Part shown: positions 43,162-51,944 of the stretch, piece by piece
Position numbering within the stretch: position 1 is the first letter of the stretch
How the letters are laid out: the number at the start of each line of letters is the position of its first letter
From: AP-15 sp963812675
GTDB taxonomy: Bacteria > Pseudomonadota > Alphaproteobacteria > ATCC43930 > CGMCC-115725
Assembly (NCBI GenBank): GCA_963812675.1
Contig: CAWEWR010000022.1
Location: 81,686-145,685, forward strand
Length of the DNA stretch: 64,000 nucleotides
Direction: 5' to 3'
The notes under the pieces: model-generated
Databases searched by the model: none
Told to the model about the DNA's origin: nothing
What the model saw: only the letters and a program-made list of their open reading frames with translations
Made by a program: the position numbers and the translations under genes

Positions 43162-44124
43162 CTATCGCAGGCTCCGCCTGATGATGACGGCCATGACCGA
43201 TACTCCGATGGCGAGGGTCAGGATCGCCATCCCCATCATAAATCGGCCGCGCGGGTCGTCCAAAAGAACCGACATCAGCGAAGGATTGAGAAAGAACAAA
43301 AGTCCGCCGACGGCGAATGGCAGCACAGCGAGCACGGTTGCCGAGGCCTTGGATTCGGCACTGAGCGCCCGGGCTTTCTGGCGGATTTCCTTGCGCCGGC
43401 GGATGATGTTACTGAGATTGGCGAGGGTCTCGGCGAGACCGCCGCCAGTGCGCCGCTGCAATTTGAGGGCGACGACAAAAAACCGAAAATCCGGCACCCG
43501 GATGCGGTCAGCGGTGTGTTGCAGGGCCTCGTCGACGTCGACGCCGATGCGCATCTCCTCGAGGGTCCGCTCCAATTCTGTGCCCACTGGGGCGATGACC
43601 TCGCGCGATGCCACCTCCATCGCATCGAACACCGGAAGACCGGCTCTGACCGCCCGGCACATCAGGTCGAGGGCATCGGGGAACGGATCGAGAAATTTCC
43701 TTCGGTACCGGCTCTGAAAGAGGCGCAGCAGCACCGCGGGCGCGGCCACTGCCGCAGCGGTGCCGAGCAGCACGACGAGAGCGGGGGCGAACCCCATGAT
43801 TTTTTCGGCGAACAACACGCTCACGCCCGCCGCTGCGACCCCCGCCGCGGCAAGGTGCGGCAGCTTGATCCGGTCGCCGGTTGCCGCGAACGCGGCCTCG
43901 AGCCGGACCCAGAGTGTGGAAAGCAAGAAAAAGTCGCGGATCCCGGCTCGCGTCAACGGCCGCCGCAACGAGAGGGTGGGCGCGTCCTCGCTCGGCCCGG
44001 TCGCCACGACGCCCCGCAGGCGGTCCTGCCAACTCGTTCTGCGGCGATCGGCGCGCATCGATGCGAACAGCGCTCCGCCGATCAGCACGACGGCGGCAAG
44101 GACGGAAAGAACCACTTGGTTCAT
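43162..44124 (-). CDS. tadB: Flp pilus platform protein TadB
   Basis: A 320-residue T2SSF-domain protein. Segments at both ends (VVLSVLAAVVLIGGALFAS, FAPALVVLLGTAAAVAAPAV and SVLLDDPRGRFMMGMAIL) flank the platform domain with FPDALDLMCRAVRAGLPVFD and RTGGGLAETLANLSNIIRRR. It acts with TadC. It lies 19 bases downstream of tadA and 2 bases upstream of tadC. Confidence 0.9.
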   Translation of the reverse strand: MNQVVLSVLAAVVLIGGALFASMRADRRRTSWQDRLRGVVATGPSEDAPTLSLRRPLTRAGIRDFFLLSTLWVRLEAAFAATGDRIKLPHLAAAGVAAAGVSVLFAEKIMGFAPALVVLLGTAAAVAAPAVLLRLFQSRYRRKFLDPFPDALDLMCRAVRAGLPVFDAMEVASREVIAPVGTELERTLEEMRIGVDVDEALQHTADRIRVPDFRFFVVALKLQRRTGGGLAETLANLSNIIRRRKEIRQKARALSAESKASATVLAVLPFAVGGLLFFLNPSLMSVLLDDPRGRFMMGMAILTLAIGVSVMAVIIRRSLR

Positions 44125-44143
44125 CGCAGAGGCATGCTCCGCG

Positions 44144-45535
44144 TCAAGCGCGCATCGCTGCGACGATTCCGAGCACGTCGAGCAACTCGCGATCGAGCCC
44201 GTAGCGCGCAGCGCGGGTAATGAAATCGGGGCGCATACGGGTCAATTCGAAGATGCCGTCGATCGTGCCGTCCCGCTTTTCGCCTTGGTAGCGGAAGGCG
44301 AAGAGCTCGCGGGCGGTGATGACCTCGCCCTCCATTCCCGCGATCTCCGCGACGTTCTGCACGCGGCGGACGCCGTCGCGCATGCGCTCGATATGCACGA
44401 TGAGGTTGAGCGCGCTCGCCACCTGCATCCGGATCGCCCGCAACGGCAGGCTCAAATTCGCCATCATTACCATGTTTTCGATCCGGTAGAGGGCATCGCG
44501 CGGCGAATTGGCATGCACCGTCGTCATCGAGCCGTCGTGGCCGGTATTCATCGCCTGCAGCATGTCGAAGGCCTCGGGGCCGCGCACCTCGCCGACGATG
44601 ATGCGGTCGGGGCGCATTCGCAGCGCATTGCGGACGAGCTCGCGCTGCGGAATATGGCCGGCCCCTTCGATGTTGGGCGGGCGGGTTTCCATCTGCACGA
44701 CGTGCGGCTGTTGCAGCCGCAGCTCGACGGCGTCTTCGATCGTGATGATGCGTTCCGTGGTATCGATGTGCTGCGATACCGCGTTCAGCAATGTCGTCTT
44801 GCCGGAGCCGGTGCCGCCCGAAATCAGGATATTGAGGCGCGCGTTTGCCGCGATCCGCAGCAGATGGGCGAGCTCGGGCGACAAGTTCTGCTGCCGCACC
44901 ATCGCATCGAGGGTCAAGGCCTGCTTTGGGAACTTGCGGATCGAAATCGTGCCGCCATTGAGCACGAGCGGCGGCAGGACAATGTTGACGCGGCTGCCGT
45001 CGGCGAGCCGCGCATCGACCATCGGGCTCGCCTCGTCGATGCGCCGCCCGATCGCGGCGGCGATGCGCTGCGCGACACTGACGAGATGCTGGGCGTCGCG
45101 AAACCGGGCGCTGGTTTTTTCGAGCTTGCCGTGACGCTCGACAAAAACGTCGAATGGTCCGTTGACGAGCACGTCGGTGACGTCGTCGTCTTCGAGGAAG
45201 GGTTCGAGCGGCCCGAGCCCGACCATGTCGTCGGTCAACTCGACGGCGAGCGCGGCTTCCTCCAGCTCATTGAGCTGAATGCGCTGCTCGGTCGCAATCT
45301 CGCTGACCAGCTTGCTGACTTCGGCCCGCAGGGTCGGCCGCGGGATGCGGCCCGCCACCGAAGGGTCGATGCGCGACATCAGCGCGGCGCGGATCTGTTC
45401 CTTCAGCTCGTCGCGGTTAGCGAGCTGGGGAGCCTCGCTCGGCGCCTCCTGGCCGGGAATCAGTACGAGCTCGTGGCCGCTTGGCTCGATGATGCGACGG
45501 CCGAAGCTGGCCGACCTCATCTGTCGGCCCTCCAC
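44144..45535 (-). CDS. cpaF: Flp pilus assembly ATPase TadA/CpaF
   Basis: A 463-residue secretion ATPase of the VirB11/GspE superfamily. Walker A is SGGTGSGKTTLLNA, the Asp box is RIITIEDAVEL, Walker B is RPDRIIVGEVRGPEA and the His box is GHDGSMTTVHAN. It powers both pilus extension and retraction. Its start overlaps the end of tadZ by 19 bases. The length is normal for the family. Confidence 0.93.
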   Translation of the reverse strand: MEGRQMRSASFGRRIIEPSGHELVLIPGQEAPSEAPQLANRDELKEQIRAALMSRIDPSVAGRIPRPTLRAEVSKLVSEIATEQRIQLNELEEAALAVELTDDMVGLGPLEPFLEDDDVTDVLVNGPFDVFVERHGKLEKTSARFRDAQHLVSVAQRIAAAIGRRIDEASPMVDARLADGSRVNIVLPPLVLNGGTISIRKFPKQALTLDAMVRQQNLSPELAHLLRIAANARLNILISGGTGSGKTTLLNAVSQHIDTTERIITIEDAVELRLQQPHVVQMETRPPNIEGAGHIPQRELVRNALRMRPDRIIVGEVRGPEAFDMLQAMNTGHDGSMTTVHANSPRDALYRIENMVMMANLSLPLRAIRMQVASALNLIVHIERMRDGVRRVQNVAEIAGMEGEVITARELFAFRYQGEKRDGTIDGIFELTRMRPDFITRAARYGLDRELLDVLGIVAAMRA

Positions 45536-46740
45536 CAGCGCCGCCGCTCGGGCAGGCGGCCCGACAGCTCGAGCGCGAGGGCGGCGATCGCATCGGTGAA
45601 TTTGCCGCGCTGCGCTGCGGCGATCTTCGCTGCGCCGGATATCGTGGTGAACAAGGTCGGCTGGAACGGGATCACGCTCTTCGGCTTGACTTCGATTACA
45701 TGCTGCAACTCCTCCAGGGTTACGGCATGCCGTCCGCCCTCTCCGTGGCGATTGACGACGAGGATATTGGGCCGCTTGCCTTCGCCCTCGCCGATTGCCG
45801 CGCGCAACCGCACCGTGTCGCGCACCGAGCGCAATGTCTGGTCGGCCACCGTGACACGGAAATCGGCCATCTCGAGCGCCCGCCGATAGGGCGCCGCCGG
45901 GATCCGCGGGACGTTGAGGATGACGTAATGAAACTGCTCACGCAGCGCCGAGACGAGGGTCTCGACCGCGACGGCGGTGAAATGCAGATCCTCGGCCAGC
46001 GGCTCTTCCGAACTCAGCACGAACAGGCGCTCGCCGACCGGCGTCATTACCCGCTCGAGCAGCGTGTTGTCGATCCGCAGCGGGTTGCTGAGCGCCTCGC
46101 GCAGCCCGGAGTTCGGCTTGATGTCGAGCGCCAAAGCGCAATCGCCGTTCTGCAGGTCGAGATCGACGAGGGCGACCCGACGGCTCTGCCGGTTGGCGAG
46201 ATACCAGGCCATGTTGACCGCCAGAGTCGTCGTGCCCACGCCACCTCGCGTCCCGACAAAGGCGACCATGGTCCCGAGCTTTTTGTGTATCGGGCTCGCA
46301 TCGCCCGTATGGGCCCGGCCGCTCGCCAAGGCTTTGGCCAACAGCTGCGTGTTGAGTGGCTTGACGACGTAGTCGGCGACCCCGGCCTGCAGCAGATCAC
46401 GGTAGAGGCCGATCTCGTTTCGGTTGCCGATAGCGACCACCGCGACACCCGGCTCGCAGACCTCGGCGAGCTCATTGATCCTCGATACCGGAAGATCGAT
46501 GCCGCTGACGTCGACGATCAGGATGTGGGGCGAGCGATGCTGGCCGAGGTAGTCGACGGCTTTCGCGACCCCGCCGCGCATGATCGTGCCTTGACCGAGC
46601 GCCAGGTGGGTGACGCATTCGTGCAGTAACTTGTCGGTCTCGGCATCGGCGACAAAGGCCAGAAACGCAGGGCGGCCCAGCGGCTGCTTGCTGACTACCG
46701 CTCTCTCGATCGGCGCGGGAGCTTCGAGAACGCTCCTCAT
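45517..46740 (-). CDS. cpaE: Pilus localisation ATPase TadZ/CpaE
   Basis: A 407-residue MinD/ParA-type protein. Residues 25-130 form an atypical receiver-like domain (ILIVDVSGIDLPVSRINELA, ending DYVVKPLN) that directs the Tad system to its place in the cell. The P-loop domain follows with FVGTRGGVGTTTLAVNMAWY: the deviant Walker A lacks the first Lys, as in many CpaE proteins. DLDLQNGDCALALD is the switch region. ATG 46740 behind AGGAG is used; ATG 46767 is possible. Confidence 0.9.
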   Translation of the reverse strand: MRSVLEAPAPIERAVVSKQPLGRPAFLAFVADAETDKLLHECVTHLALGQGTIMRGGVAKAVDYLGQHRSPHILIVDVSGIDLPVSRINELAEVCEPGVAVVAIGNRNEIGLYRDLLQAGVADYVVKPLNTQLLAKALASGRAHTGDASPIHKKLGTMVAFVGTRGGVGTTTLAVNMAWYLANRQSRRVALVDLDLQNGDCALALDIKPNSGLREALSNPLRIDNTLLERVMTPVGERLFVLSSEEPLAEDLHFTAVAVETLVSALREQFHYVILNVPRIPAAPYRRALEMADFRVTVADQTLRSVRDTVRLRAAIGEGEGKRPNILVVNRHGEGGRHAVTLEELQHVIEVKPKSVIPFQPTLFTTISGAAKIAAAQRGKFTDAIAALALELSGRLPERRRWWRADR

Positions 46741-46807
46741 GACTTGGCTCCTTCGGCGATCTGCCAATGCGGGGTGAGGGGCCGAACTTGAATATGCTCC
46801 ACGCCGA

Positions 46808-47704
46808 TCATTCCGACTTCACCGCTTCCCGCTTGGAGCCGCGAACCACCTCGACCGGCGGCTGCTGCACCGTGATCGCTTTCTCCGGCATCGCGCCGCC
46901 GAGCGCCGGGGAGACGTCGCCCGCCCAGGTAGGCTTGACACCGGTCGAGGGACCGGGGCCGGCGGTCGAGGTCGCGAGAACGCCGTCCGGGCCGCTGACG
47001 CTGCGCAACGTGAGCGACAGCTTGCCGAGCTCGGTGGCGACGTTGATCTTCTCAGCCTGCTGGGGCGTTACCTCGAGGGTCACGGTCCGGCCGAAGCTGC
47101 CAGACGGCGCCTTGGCGTCCGGCGTATCGATCGCCAGCACACGAAGGTTCTCCACGACCGTCTCGCTGACCGAGCGGCGGGTAATCACCGCGCTCTCGCC
47201 CTTGAAGTTCTGCGTCAGGATCACGTCAACCCGATCGCCGGGGAACAACAGGCCGGTGCTCGCCCCACTGGTCGCGACGGGGATGGCGATCGCCCGCGCT
47301 CCAGGGGTCAGCACGACCTGCAGAAAATCGCGGTCGCCCGGCTTGACGATGTTGCCGCGCCGGATCGGCTCGCCCGCCGCAGTGTCGCGCGCGGGGCGCA
47401 CCGCGGCGCCATAGACCTCCGCCCGCGTCTCTTCATCTATCTCGGGTTTGACCTGGCGGGCTGCCGTTGACGGCCGAACGATCTCGCCAGACTCGACCGG
47501 CCGGGTGACCGGCTGCCACGTCACGTCCTGAGCGCGCAGCAATGTGCCGGCCGTCAGATGCACCGTAGCGACGAGAATCTCGTCCTTTGGGGGCGTGGCA
47601 TTGGCGTTGGCGTCGCCCTGCGTCGGCATGGCACGCAGGATCACGATCACCGCGACCGCGAGCGAGATCAGAAACAGCACGGTCAGAATTGTCTTGGCGC
47701 GCAT
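46808..47704 (-). CDS. cpaB: Flp pilus assembly protein CpaB/RcpC
   Basis: A 298-residue periplasmic protein with one N-terminal membrane segment (TILTVLFLISLAVAVIVIL) and an SAF-type domain (DEILVATVHLTAGTLLRAQD, then GARAIAIPVATSGAS and LLFPGDRVDVILTQ). RcpC/CpaB is thought to contact the secretin and peptidoglycan. The secretin gene that normally follows it (cpaC) is absent: the next gene downstream is tadZ, 67 bases away. Confidence 0.9.
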   Translation of the reverse strand: MRAKTILTVLFLISLAVAVIVILRAMPTQGDANANATPPKDEILVATVHLTAGTLLRAQDVTWQPVTRPVESGEIVRPSTAARQVKPEIDEETRAEVYGAAVRPARDTAAGEPIRRGNIVKPGDRDFLQVVLTPGARAIAIPVATSGASTGLLFPGDRVDVILTQNFKGESAVITRRSVSETVVENLRVLAIDTPDAKAPSGSFGRTVTLEVTPQQAEKINVATELGKLSLTLRSVSGPDGVLATSTAGPGPSTGVKPTWAGDVSPALGGAMPEKAITVQQPPVEVVRGSKREAVKSE

Positions 47705-47710
47705 CGCGGC

Positions 47711-48196
47711 TCACCTGGAAGGAAAGTATTGCACGAGGAGGGACACGATGCCGGCCGCGGCGATCGCGACGCCATAAGGCACGGTCAGGCGCGCCGATAT
47801 TTCCTGATCTTCAGTGGCGGGCGCCGTCGCCTGGCGCCGCCCGAGCCGATCGCGGGCGAGAACCGCCACCGCGATCAGCGCGCCGGACACGCTCATGACA
47901 AACAGAAACTCGAAAAAATTGTGATAACCAACGAGAAGCGCTGTGGCCCCGATTAGCTTGACATCGCCACCGCCGAGAAGGCCGCGCCAGAAAAGCAGAA
48001 ACGTCGAGACAAAAAGCCCGGCGCTCGCCGCGAGGGTGAACAGGCCGGCGCGCGCATCGCCATCCATCGCGATGCGAAAGGCGGCGAGCGCGAGGATGGC
48101 GACGATCATCTCGTTCGGAATGCGACGGGTTCGGATATCGCCGTAAGCCACCGCGGCGAAGATGCAGATCCCGAGAACCAGAACGATCAACTGCAA
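47711..48196 (-). CDS. cpaA: Prepilin peptidase CpaA/TadV
   Basis: A 161-residue A24-type aspartic peptidase with four or five membrane segments. The two catalytic Asp are in GDIRTRRIPNEM and GLLGGGDVKLIGA (the GxGD motif). It cleaves the leader of Flp prepilins and of the TadE-like pseudopilin. There is no N-methylating domain, as expected for TadV. It ends 6 bases before cpaB and follows the pilin genes. Confidence 0.9.
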   Translation of the reverse strand: MQLIVLVLGICIFAAVAYGDIRTRRIPNEMIVAILALAAFRIAMDGDARAGLFTLAASAGLFVSTFLLFWRGLLGGGDVKLIGATALLVGYHNFFEFLFVMSVSGALIAVAVLARDRLGRRQATAPATEDQEISARLTVPYGVAIAAAGIVSLLVQYFPSR

Positions 48197-48235
48197 TTCA
48201 TCTCCTCCGTCGGACCGGTCTCGATTGGCTAGGCA

Positions 48236-48406
48236 TCATACGCCGGCCAAATGAACGGCGTAATAACTGAAGGCGCTGCTGATTTCTGTGCCGAGGGTCG
48301 TAACGGCCACGAGACAGACCACGGCGATCAACCCGACCAGCATACCATATTCGACCAGGGCCGCCCCGTCCTCATCCCAGTGGAAGCGGTAGATCAATTT
48401 GCGCAT
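48236..48406 (-). CDS. flp: Flp pilin, third gene of the tandem set
   Basis: A 56-residue prepilin starting MRKLIYRFHWDEDGAALVEY. The site for CpaA is DEDG/AALVEYGM with Glu +5 and Tyr +6. The helix continues LVGLIAVVCLVAVTTLG, then ISSAFSYYAVHLAGV. It is the most divergent of the three at its C-terminus. GGAAAGT precedes the ATG. An upstream six-codon extension is possible. Confidence 0.92.
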   Translation of the reverse strand: MRKLIYRFHWDEDGAALVEYGMLVGLIAVVCLVAVTTLGTEISSAFSYYAVHLAGV

Positions 48407-48459
48407 TTTAACTTTCCTTTCCAAAGTCCTCTACCGCGCCCACCGAATGAGGAGTGCGC

Positions 48460-48487
48460 GGTCGAACCCTGGGACTCACGTCCGACC
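48460..48487 (-). promoter_or_regulatory. Conserved hairpin between pilin genes, copy 1
   Basis: On the transcribed strand this reads GGTCGGACGTGAG and, after the loop, GGTTCGACC; the ends pair. It matches 48716-48744 closely. Such hairpins after a gene in an operon commonly stabilise or partly terminate the message, and here could adjust pilin stoichiometry. Confidence 0.6.
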
Positions 48488-48506
48488 ACACAGTGGAGCC
48501 GTTCGT

Positions 48507-48677
48507 TTAAAAGCCGCTCATGGCGCTCGCAATGGTGCTGAACGCCGCGCTGACCTCGGTGCCGAGGGTGGTAACGGCGACGACGCAGATCACCGCGATC
48601 AAGCCGACGAGCATGCCGTACTCGACCAGAGCCGCGCCGTTTTCTTCGCGGTAAAGCTGATTGATTAACCTGAGCAT
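48507..48677 (-). CDS. flp: Flp pilin, second gene of the tandem set
   Basis: A 56-residue prepilin starting MLRLINQLYREENGAALVEY. Cleavage is expected at EENG/AALVEYGM. The helix LVGLIAVICVVAVTTLGTE is identical to that of the first gene of the set, and the tail is VSAAFSTIASAMSGF. AGGAAA precedes the ATG. It arose by duplication with the neighbouring copies. Confidence 0.93.
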   Translation of the reverse strand: MLRLINQLYREENGAALVEYGMLVGLIAVICVVAVTTLGTEVSAAFSTIASAMSGF

Positions 48678-48715
48678 GGCATTTCCTATCGGAGTTGTTA
48701 TCACTGAAAAGCACT

Positions 48716-48744
48716 GGTCGAACGCTGGTACCTCACGTCCGACC
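48716..48744 (-). promoter_or_regulatory. Conserved hairpin between pilin genes, copy 2
   Basis: The second copy of the 28-29-base palindromic block described at 48460-48487, here between the first and second pilin genes. Its transcribed strand begins GGTCGGACGTGAGG and ends GTTCGACC. It has probably been duplicated together with the pilin genes. Confidence 0.6.
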
Positions 48745-48765
48745 GCGCTTCGGGGCCGTACTTTA

Positions 48766-48960
48766 TCAAACGCCAGATAGGGCGACAGCAATTTTGCTGA
48801 AGGCCGCGCTAACTTCGGTACCGAGGGTTGTAACGGCGACGACGCAGATCACGGCGATCAAGCCGACGAGCATACCGTATTCGACCAAGGCCGCACCCTC
48901 TTCTTCCTTGCGGAAGCGATTGATCAGCTGAAGCACATAGGTTTGAAGCGTCGCGAGCAT
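48766..48960 (-). CDS. flp: Flp pilin, first gene of the tandem set
   Basis: A 64-residue prepilin starting MLATLQTYVLQLINRFRKEE. The site is EEEG/AALVEYGM; the mature helix LVGLIAVICVVAVTTLGTE is followed by VSAAFSKIAVALSGV. The leader is 8 residues longer than in the other two. It heads the tad operon. The glycosyltransferase array ends 121 bases upstream on the same strand, and that gap may hold the pilin promoter. Confidence 0.93.
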   Translation of the reverse strand: MLATLQTYVLQLINRFRKEEEGAALVEYGMLVGLIAVICVVAVTTLGTEVSAAFSKIAVALSGV

Positions 48961-49081
48961 GTGGAGATCCTTTGAGAAACTGAGTGGTGACAGGATCCCA
49001 CGCCGCTATGATGCGAGCGCTTTCTACCTGTCAATGGTTCAATTGTTGAGTAGGGGTGTCGTTTCAAAATTTTTGCAAAAT

Positions 49082-50323
49082 TCAACCGAAGACGGAGTGA
49101 GCTCGCACAAAATGAGGCCGCTCTTCGCTACGGTGAAGCGCTCGGCGAAGAATGACCGCCAACAGCGTGATGATCAAAATCGGTCCGATCGGTACGAACG
49201 CAGTGAAGAGGTAAATACCCAGACTCGCAGCGAATAGCGCTGCCAGAATCGTTTGCTCGCCTCGCAACATCGCACCGCGCATCTGATCGCTTGCCAAAAA
49301 TGCAACCGCGACCGCGACCGCGGCCATATCGTAGGCGAAGACGTACGGCGTGGCAAGAAACACTCCGGTTGATAATGCCGCTGCCTTTAGGGCATAACGC
49401 GCGGAGGACCGCCAAACGAGCCATATGATTATCGCAACGGCAGACGTCGTGGCTGCTTGTGCGAGCGAGGCCATCGCGGCACCGCCGTGAAGAGTACGAA
49501 CCAAGCCAAATACCGATTGGAATTGTCCCCACGCGAATGGTGGGAACTTGTCCGGATCTGCGAATAGGAAGGTGGAGAATGTTGTAAGCGCCCGCGGGAA
49601 TGAAGCCCAGGCCTCCATACCGAATGCGGCAACCGAGGCGCCGGCTAAAAGGGCGCCGGTCACCGCAGCGCTCGCAACGGCCCGCCATCGCGCGGACGCA
49701 ATAAGCGCTATAGGAATCAAAATTCCGAATTGCGGCTTATAGCTGAGACACCCGAGGACGACACCCGCTAGGATGGGCCGTCGCTCAAGGAGCAGCAGCG
49801 CCGCGCCGAGCAGCGAGGCTGTCAGGAGGCCATTTTGCCCAAGAAAAACGTTCCGCGGTGTGAACGGCGACGCTAAGATCAGTGGAAGAGCATGCGGTCG
49901 ACGGACAATAAGGTAGATGATGACCAAGTATCCGAGAAGACTTACCAAGTTCCAGACTAGGAACGCGGTCAAGTAGGGGAGCATCGCCAGAGGCGCCAGG
50001 AGCAGGAAGAAAGTCGGAGGATAAGTCCAAACTACCGAAACATATCCCGTTCCTGCCGCGAGATCGGGAATCTTTGTGTAGCCCGTCGCCTCATACAGCG
50101 ACGCCGCCTGACCATGCAGCGCCTGGGTCCCGGCTATCCAGAAATTTGTGAAGTCGCAATAGAAGGGGGCTCCATCGCTACCGAGAGGCCAAAGTTCGTC
50201 CCGGTAAAATAACAACAGTACGAGGCCATAAATGATGGTTAAGGTACACCCGAAGGAATATAACCACCAAGGCGCAAATATGCCTAGAAGCCGCGGCTCT
50301 TGTAATTTGTCATCGTTCCTAAT
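49082..50323 (-). CDS. GT87/DUF2029 glycosyltransferase paralogue 1, probable ATT start
   Basis: About 413 residues of a GT-C-type multi-pass protein. No ATG, GTG or TTG exists before TTG 50215, yet the coding signal clearly continues upstream: FAPWWLYSFGCTLTIIYGLV supplies the first membrane segment seen in all paralogues. ATT 50323, one base after the upstream stop and 7 bases after AAGGGTG, is the best candidate; that puts the conserved Asp (FYCDFTNFW) at residue 57. Other family motifs are YPPTFFLLLAPLAMLPY, GQNGLLTASLLG and LGCLSYKPQFGILIP. The protein probably adds a sugar from a polyprenyl donor at the outer face of the inner membrane. Confidence 0.78.
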   Translation of the reverse strand: MRNDDKLQEPRLLGIFAPWWLYSFGCTLTIIYGLVLLLFYRDELWPLGSDGAPFYCDFTNFWIAGTQALHGQAASLYEATGYTKIPDLAAGTGYVSVVWTYPPTFFLLLAPLAMLPYLTAFLVWNLVSLLGYLVIIYLIVRRPHALPLILASPFTPRNVFLGQNGLLTASLLGAALLLLERRPILAGVVLGCLSYKPQFGILIPIALIASARWRAVASAAVTGALLAGASVAAFGMEAWASFPRALTTFSTFLFADPDKFPPFAWGQFQSVFGLVRTLHGGAAMASLAQAATTSAVAIIIWLVWRSSARYALKAAALSTGVFLATPYVFAYDMAAVAVAVAFLASDQMRGAMLRGEQTILAALFAASLGIYLFTAFVPIGPILIITLLAVILRRALHRSEERPHFVRAHSVFG

Positions 50324-50324
50324 G

Positions 50325-51710
50325 TCAGCACCCTTGGCGCGCGATTAAAAACGCGAGAATGTTTTGCCACCTACTCATGCTAGTCCTTAAGGGTCTTGAG
50401 CCTGACGCTGGCGCGGCGTGCATGGGCTCTCGAGCACCATGCGCGTCAGGAGCCATCGTCGTCGGCATGACGAGAGCGTGCCGCAGGATGACGCAAAAAA
50501 TCATTGATGCGGCGAACAGGCCGGCCGGCGTACCTCCGAAGGTTGTTCGGCCTACATTGTCTCCAAGAGTTACAAGTACAGCAAGTGGTGCGCCGAACAG
50601 GAGGATCCACATTGTCTTCTCTCCTCGCAAGAAGCCGCGTCGCAGCTGGTCGGTTGCGAGAAAAGCCGCCGGAATGACGATTGCGGCCATGTCGTAGGCG
50701 AATGCGTAAGGAGTAGCGAGAAGCGCGGCCGCGGACAGTATTGCCGCCTTCAGTTCGTAGCAGACCCGCGACCGCCAGATTATCCACACCGTGACGGCGC
50801 CACCAAGCGTGACTAGCCCTTGAACCAGCCAAGCCAGATGGGCGGGACCATGAAGGCTGCGGATCAACCCGTACGCGGTCTGGAGGTATCCCCAATTGCT
50901 GTCCGGGTCGGCCCCCAGGCTCAATTCGCTCTGCACGGTAAAGCCGTGTGGAAACGCAGCCCAGACATCGGCGCCGAACAGAACGACCGAGGCGGCGGCC
51001 AGCAGGGCTCCGGTAACCCCGGCGCTGACTATGGCGCGCCATTGATGCGAGGCGACGAGGGCCACCGGGAACAAGATGCCGTATTGCGGCTTGTAGGTCA
51101 GGCAACCCATAAAGATGCCTGCCAGCACTGGTCGGCGCTCCAGGAAAAGCAGCGAGGCACCCAGCAGCGATGCCGTAAGGAACCCATTTTGCGCGGCGAG
51201 AAAATTCCAGGCGGAAAACGGGGCCGCCAGTACTAGGGCAATTGCCGCCCGGCGCCGAACGATCAGATACACGATGGCGACACAGCCGAGCAATGTCACC
51301 ACATCCCAGGTGATGAACGCACAGCCGTACGGCAGCAACGCCAGCGGCGCCAGCACCAGGAAGAACGTTGGTGGATAGGAGGGCCAGTTCGGGTAGAAAG
51401 CCGCGCCGGCCCCGAACAGCGCCGACTGGATCTTGGCGAATTCTTCCGGATCGTATAATGCGGCGGCATCCCCGTGCAGCGTTTGCATCCCGGCCGCCCA
51501 CCAGGCCGCGAAATCCGTGTAGATCGGCAGCCCGGTGCTGCCAACGATCCAGCTTCCGGCTCGATAAACAATGACGAAGTACAACACGTAGAGCGCAGCC
51601 AAGGCGTAGCCGAACGATTGCAGCCACTGACTGTTAAAGATGTCCACCGGCAGCGATGGTTTCCGATCGCGGTCGGCTTCCTTGCGGTGGCTTTCGACGG
51701 CGTTAATCAT
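50325..51710 (-). CDS. GT87/DUF2029 glycosyltransferase paralogue 2
   Basis: A 461-residue multi-pass protein. After one membrane segment (YALAALYVLYFVIVY) the motif IYTDFAAWWAAG places the conserved Asp at residue 66. YPPTFFLVLAPLALLPYG, AQNGFLTASLLGASLL, RRPVLAGIFMGCLTYKPQ and TPYAFAYDMAAIVI follow. It is closest to paralogue 1, and their stop and start are one base apart, so these two are translated as a pair. It is divergent from the methyltransferase; the 234 bases between are presumably a two-way promoter. Confidence 0.85.
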   Translation of the reverse strand: MINAVESHRKEADRDRKPSLPVDIFNSQWLQSFGYALAALYVLYFVIVYRAGSWIVGSTGLPIYTDFAAWWAAGMQTLHGDAAALYDPEEFAKIQSALFGAGAAFYPNWPSYPPTFFLVLAPLALLPYGCAFITWDVVTLLGCVAIVYLIVRRRAAIALVLAAPFSAWNFLAAQNGFLTASLLGASLLFLERRPVLAGIFMGCLTYKPQYGILFPVALVASHQWRAIVSAGVTGALLAAASVVLFGADVWAAFPHGFTVQSELSLGADPDSNWGYLQTAYGLIRSLHGPAHLAWLVQGLVTLGGAVTVWIIWRSRVCYELKAAILSAAALLATPYAFAYDMAAIVIPAAFLATDQLRRGFLRGEKTMWILLFGAPLAVLVTLGDNVGRTTFGGTPAGLFAASMIFCVILRHALVMPTTMAPDAHGAREPMHAAPASGSRPLRTSMSRWQNILAFLIARQGC

Positions 51711-51944
51711 GTCCGCAATCGCTCATGGCACGGAAACACGTCCGGTGACGGCCACCTTCTGCCCGGCGAAGAACCAATCAGCGGCGAGAAATCCGTCTCA
51801 CAAATTTTACGCGCAGATCAGGAAATGCCGAATTCGACGAAGGATACTTCAAGCAGAATTTGAGTTTGGAGACGCTCCGCGCTACGATTGACAGGACAAT
51901 CCGGATGGTGCGCGTCAGCGACGAAACTGCCCGATGCTTCAGAA

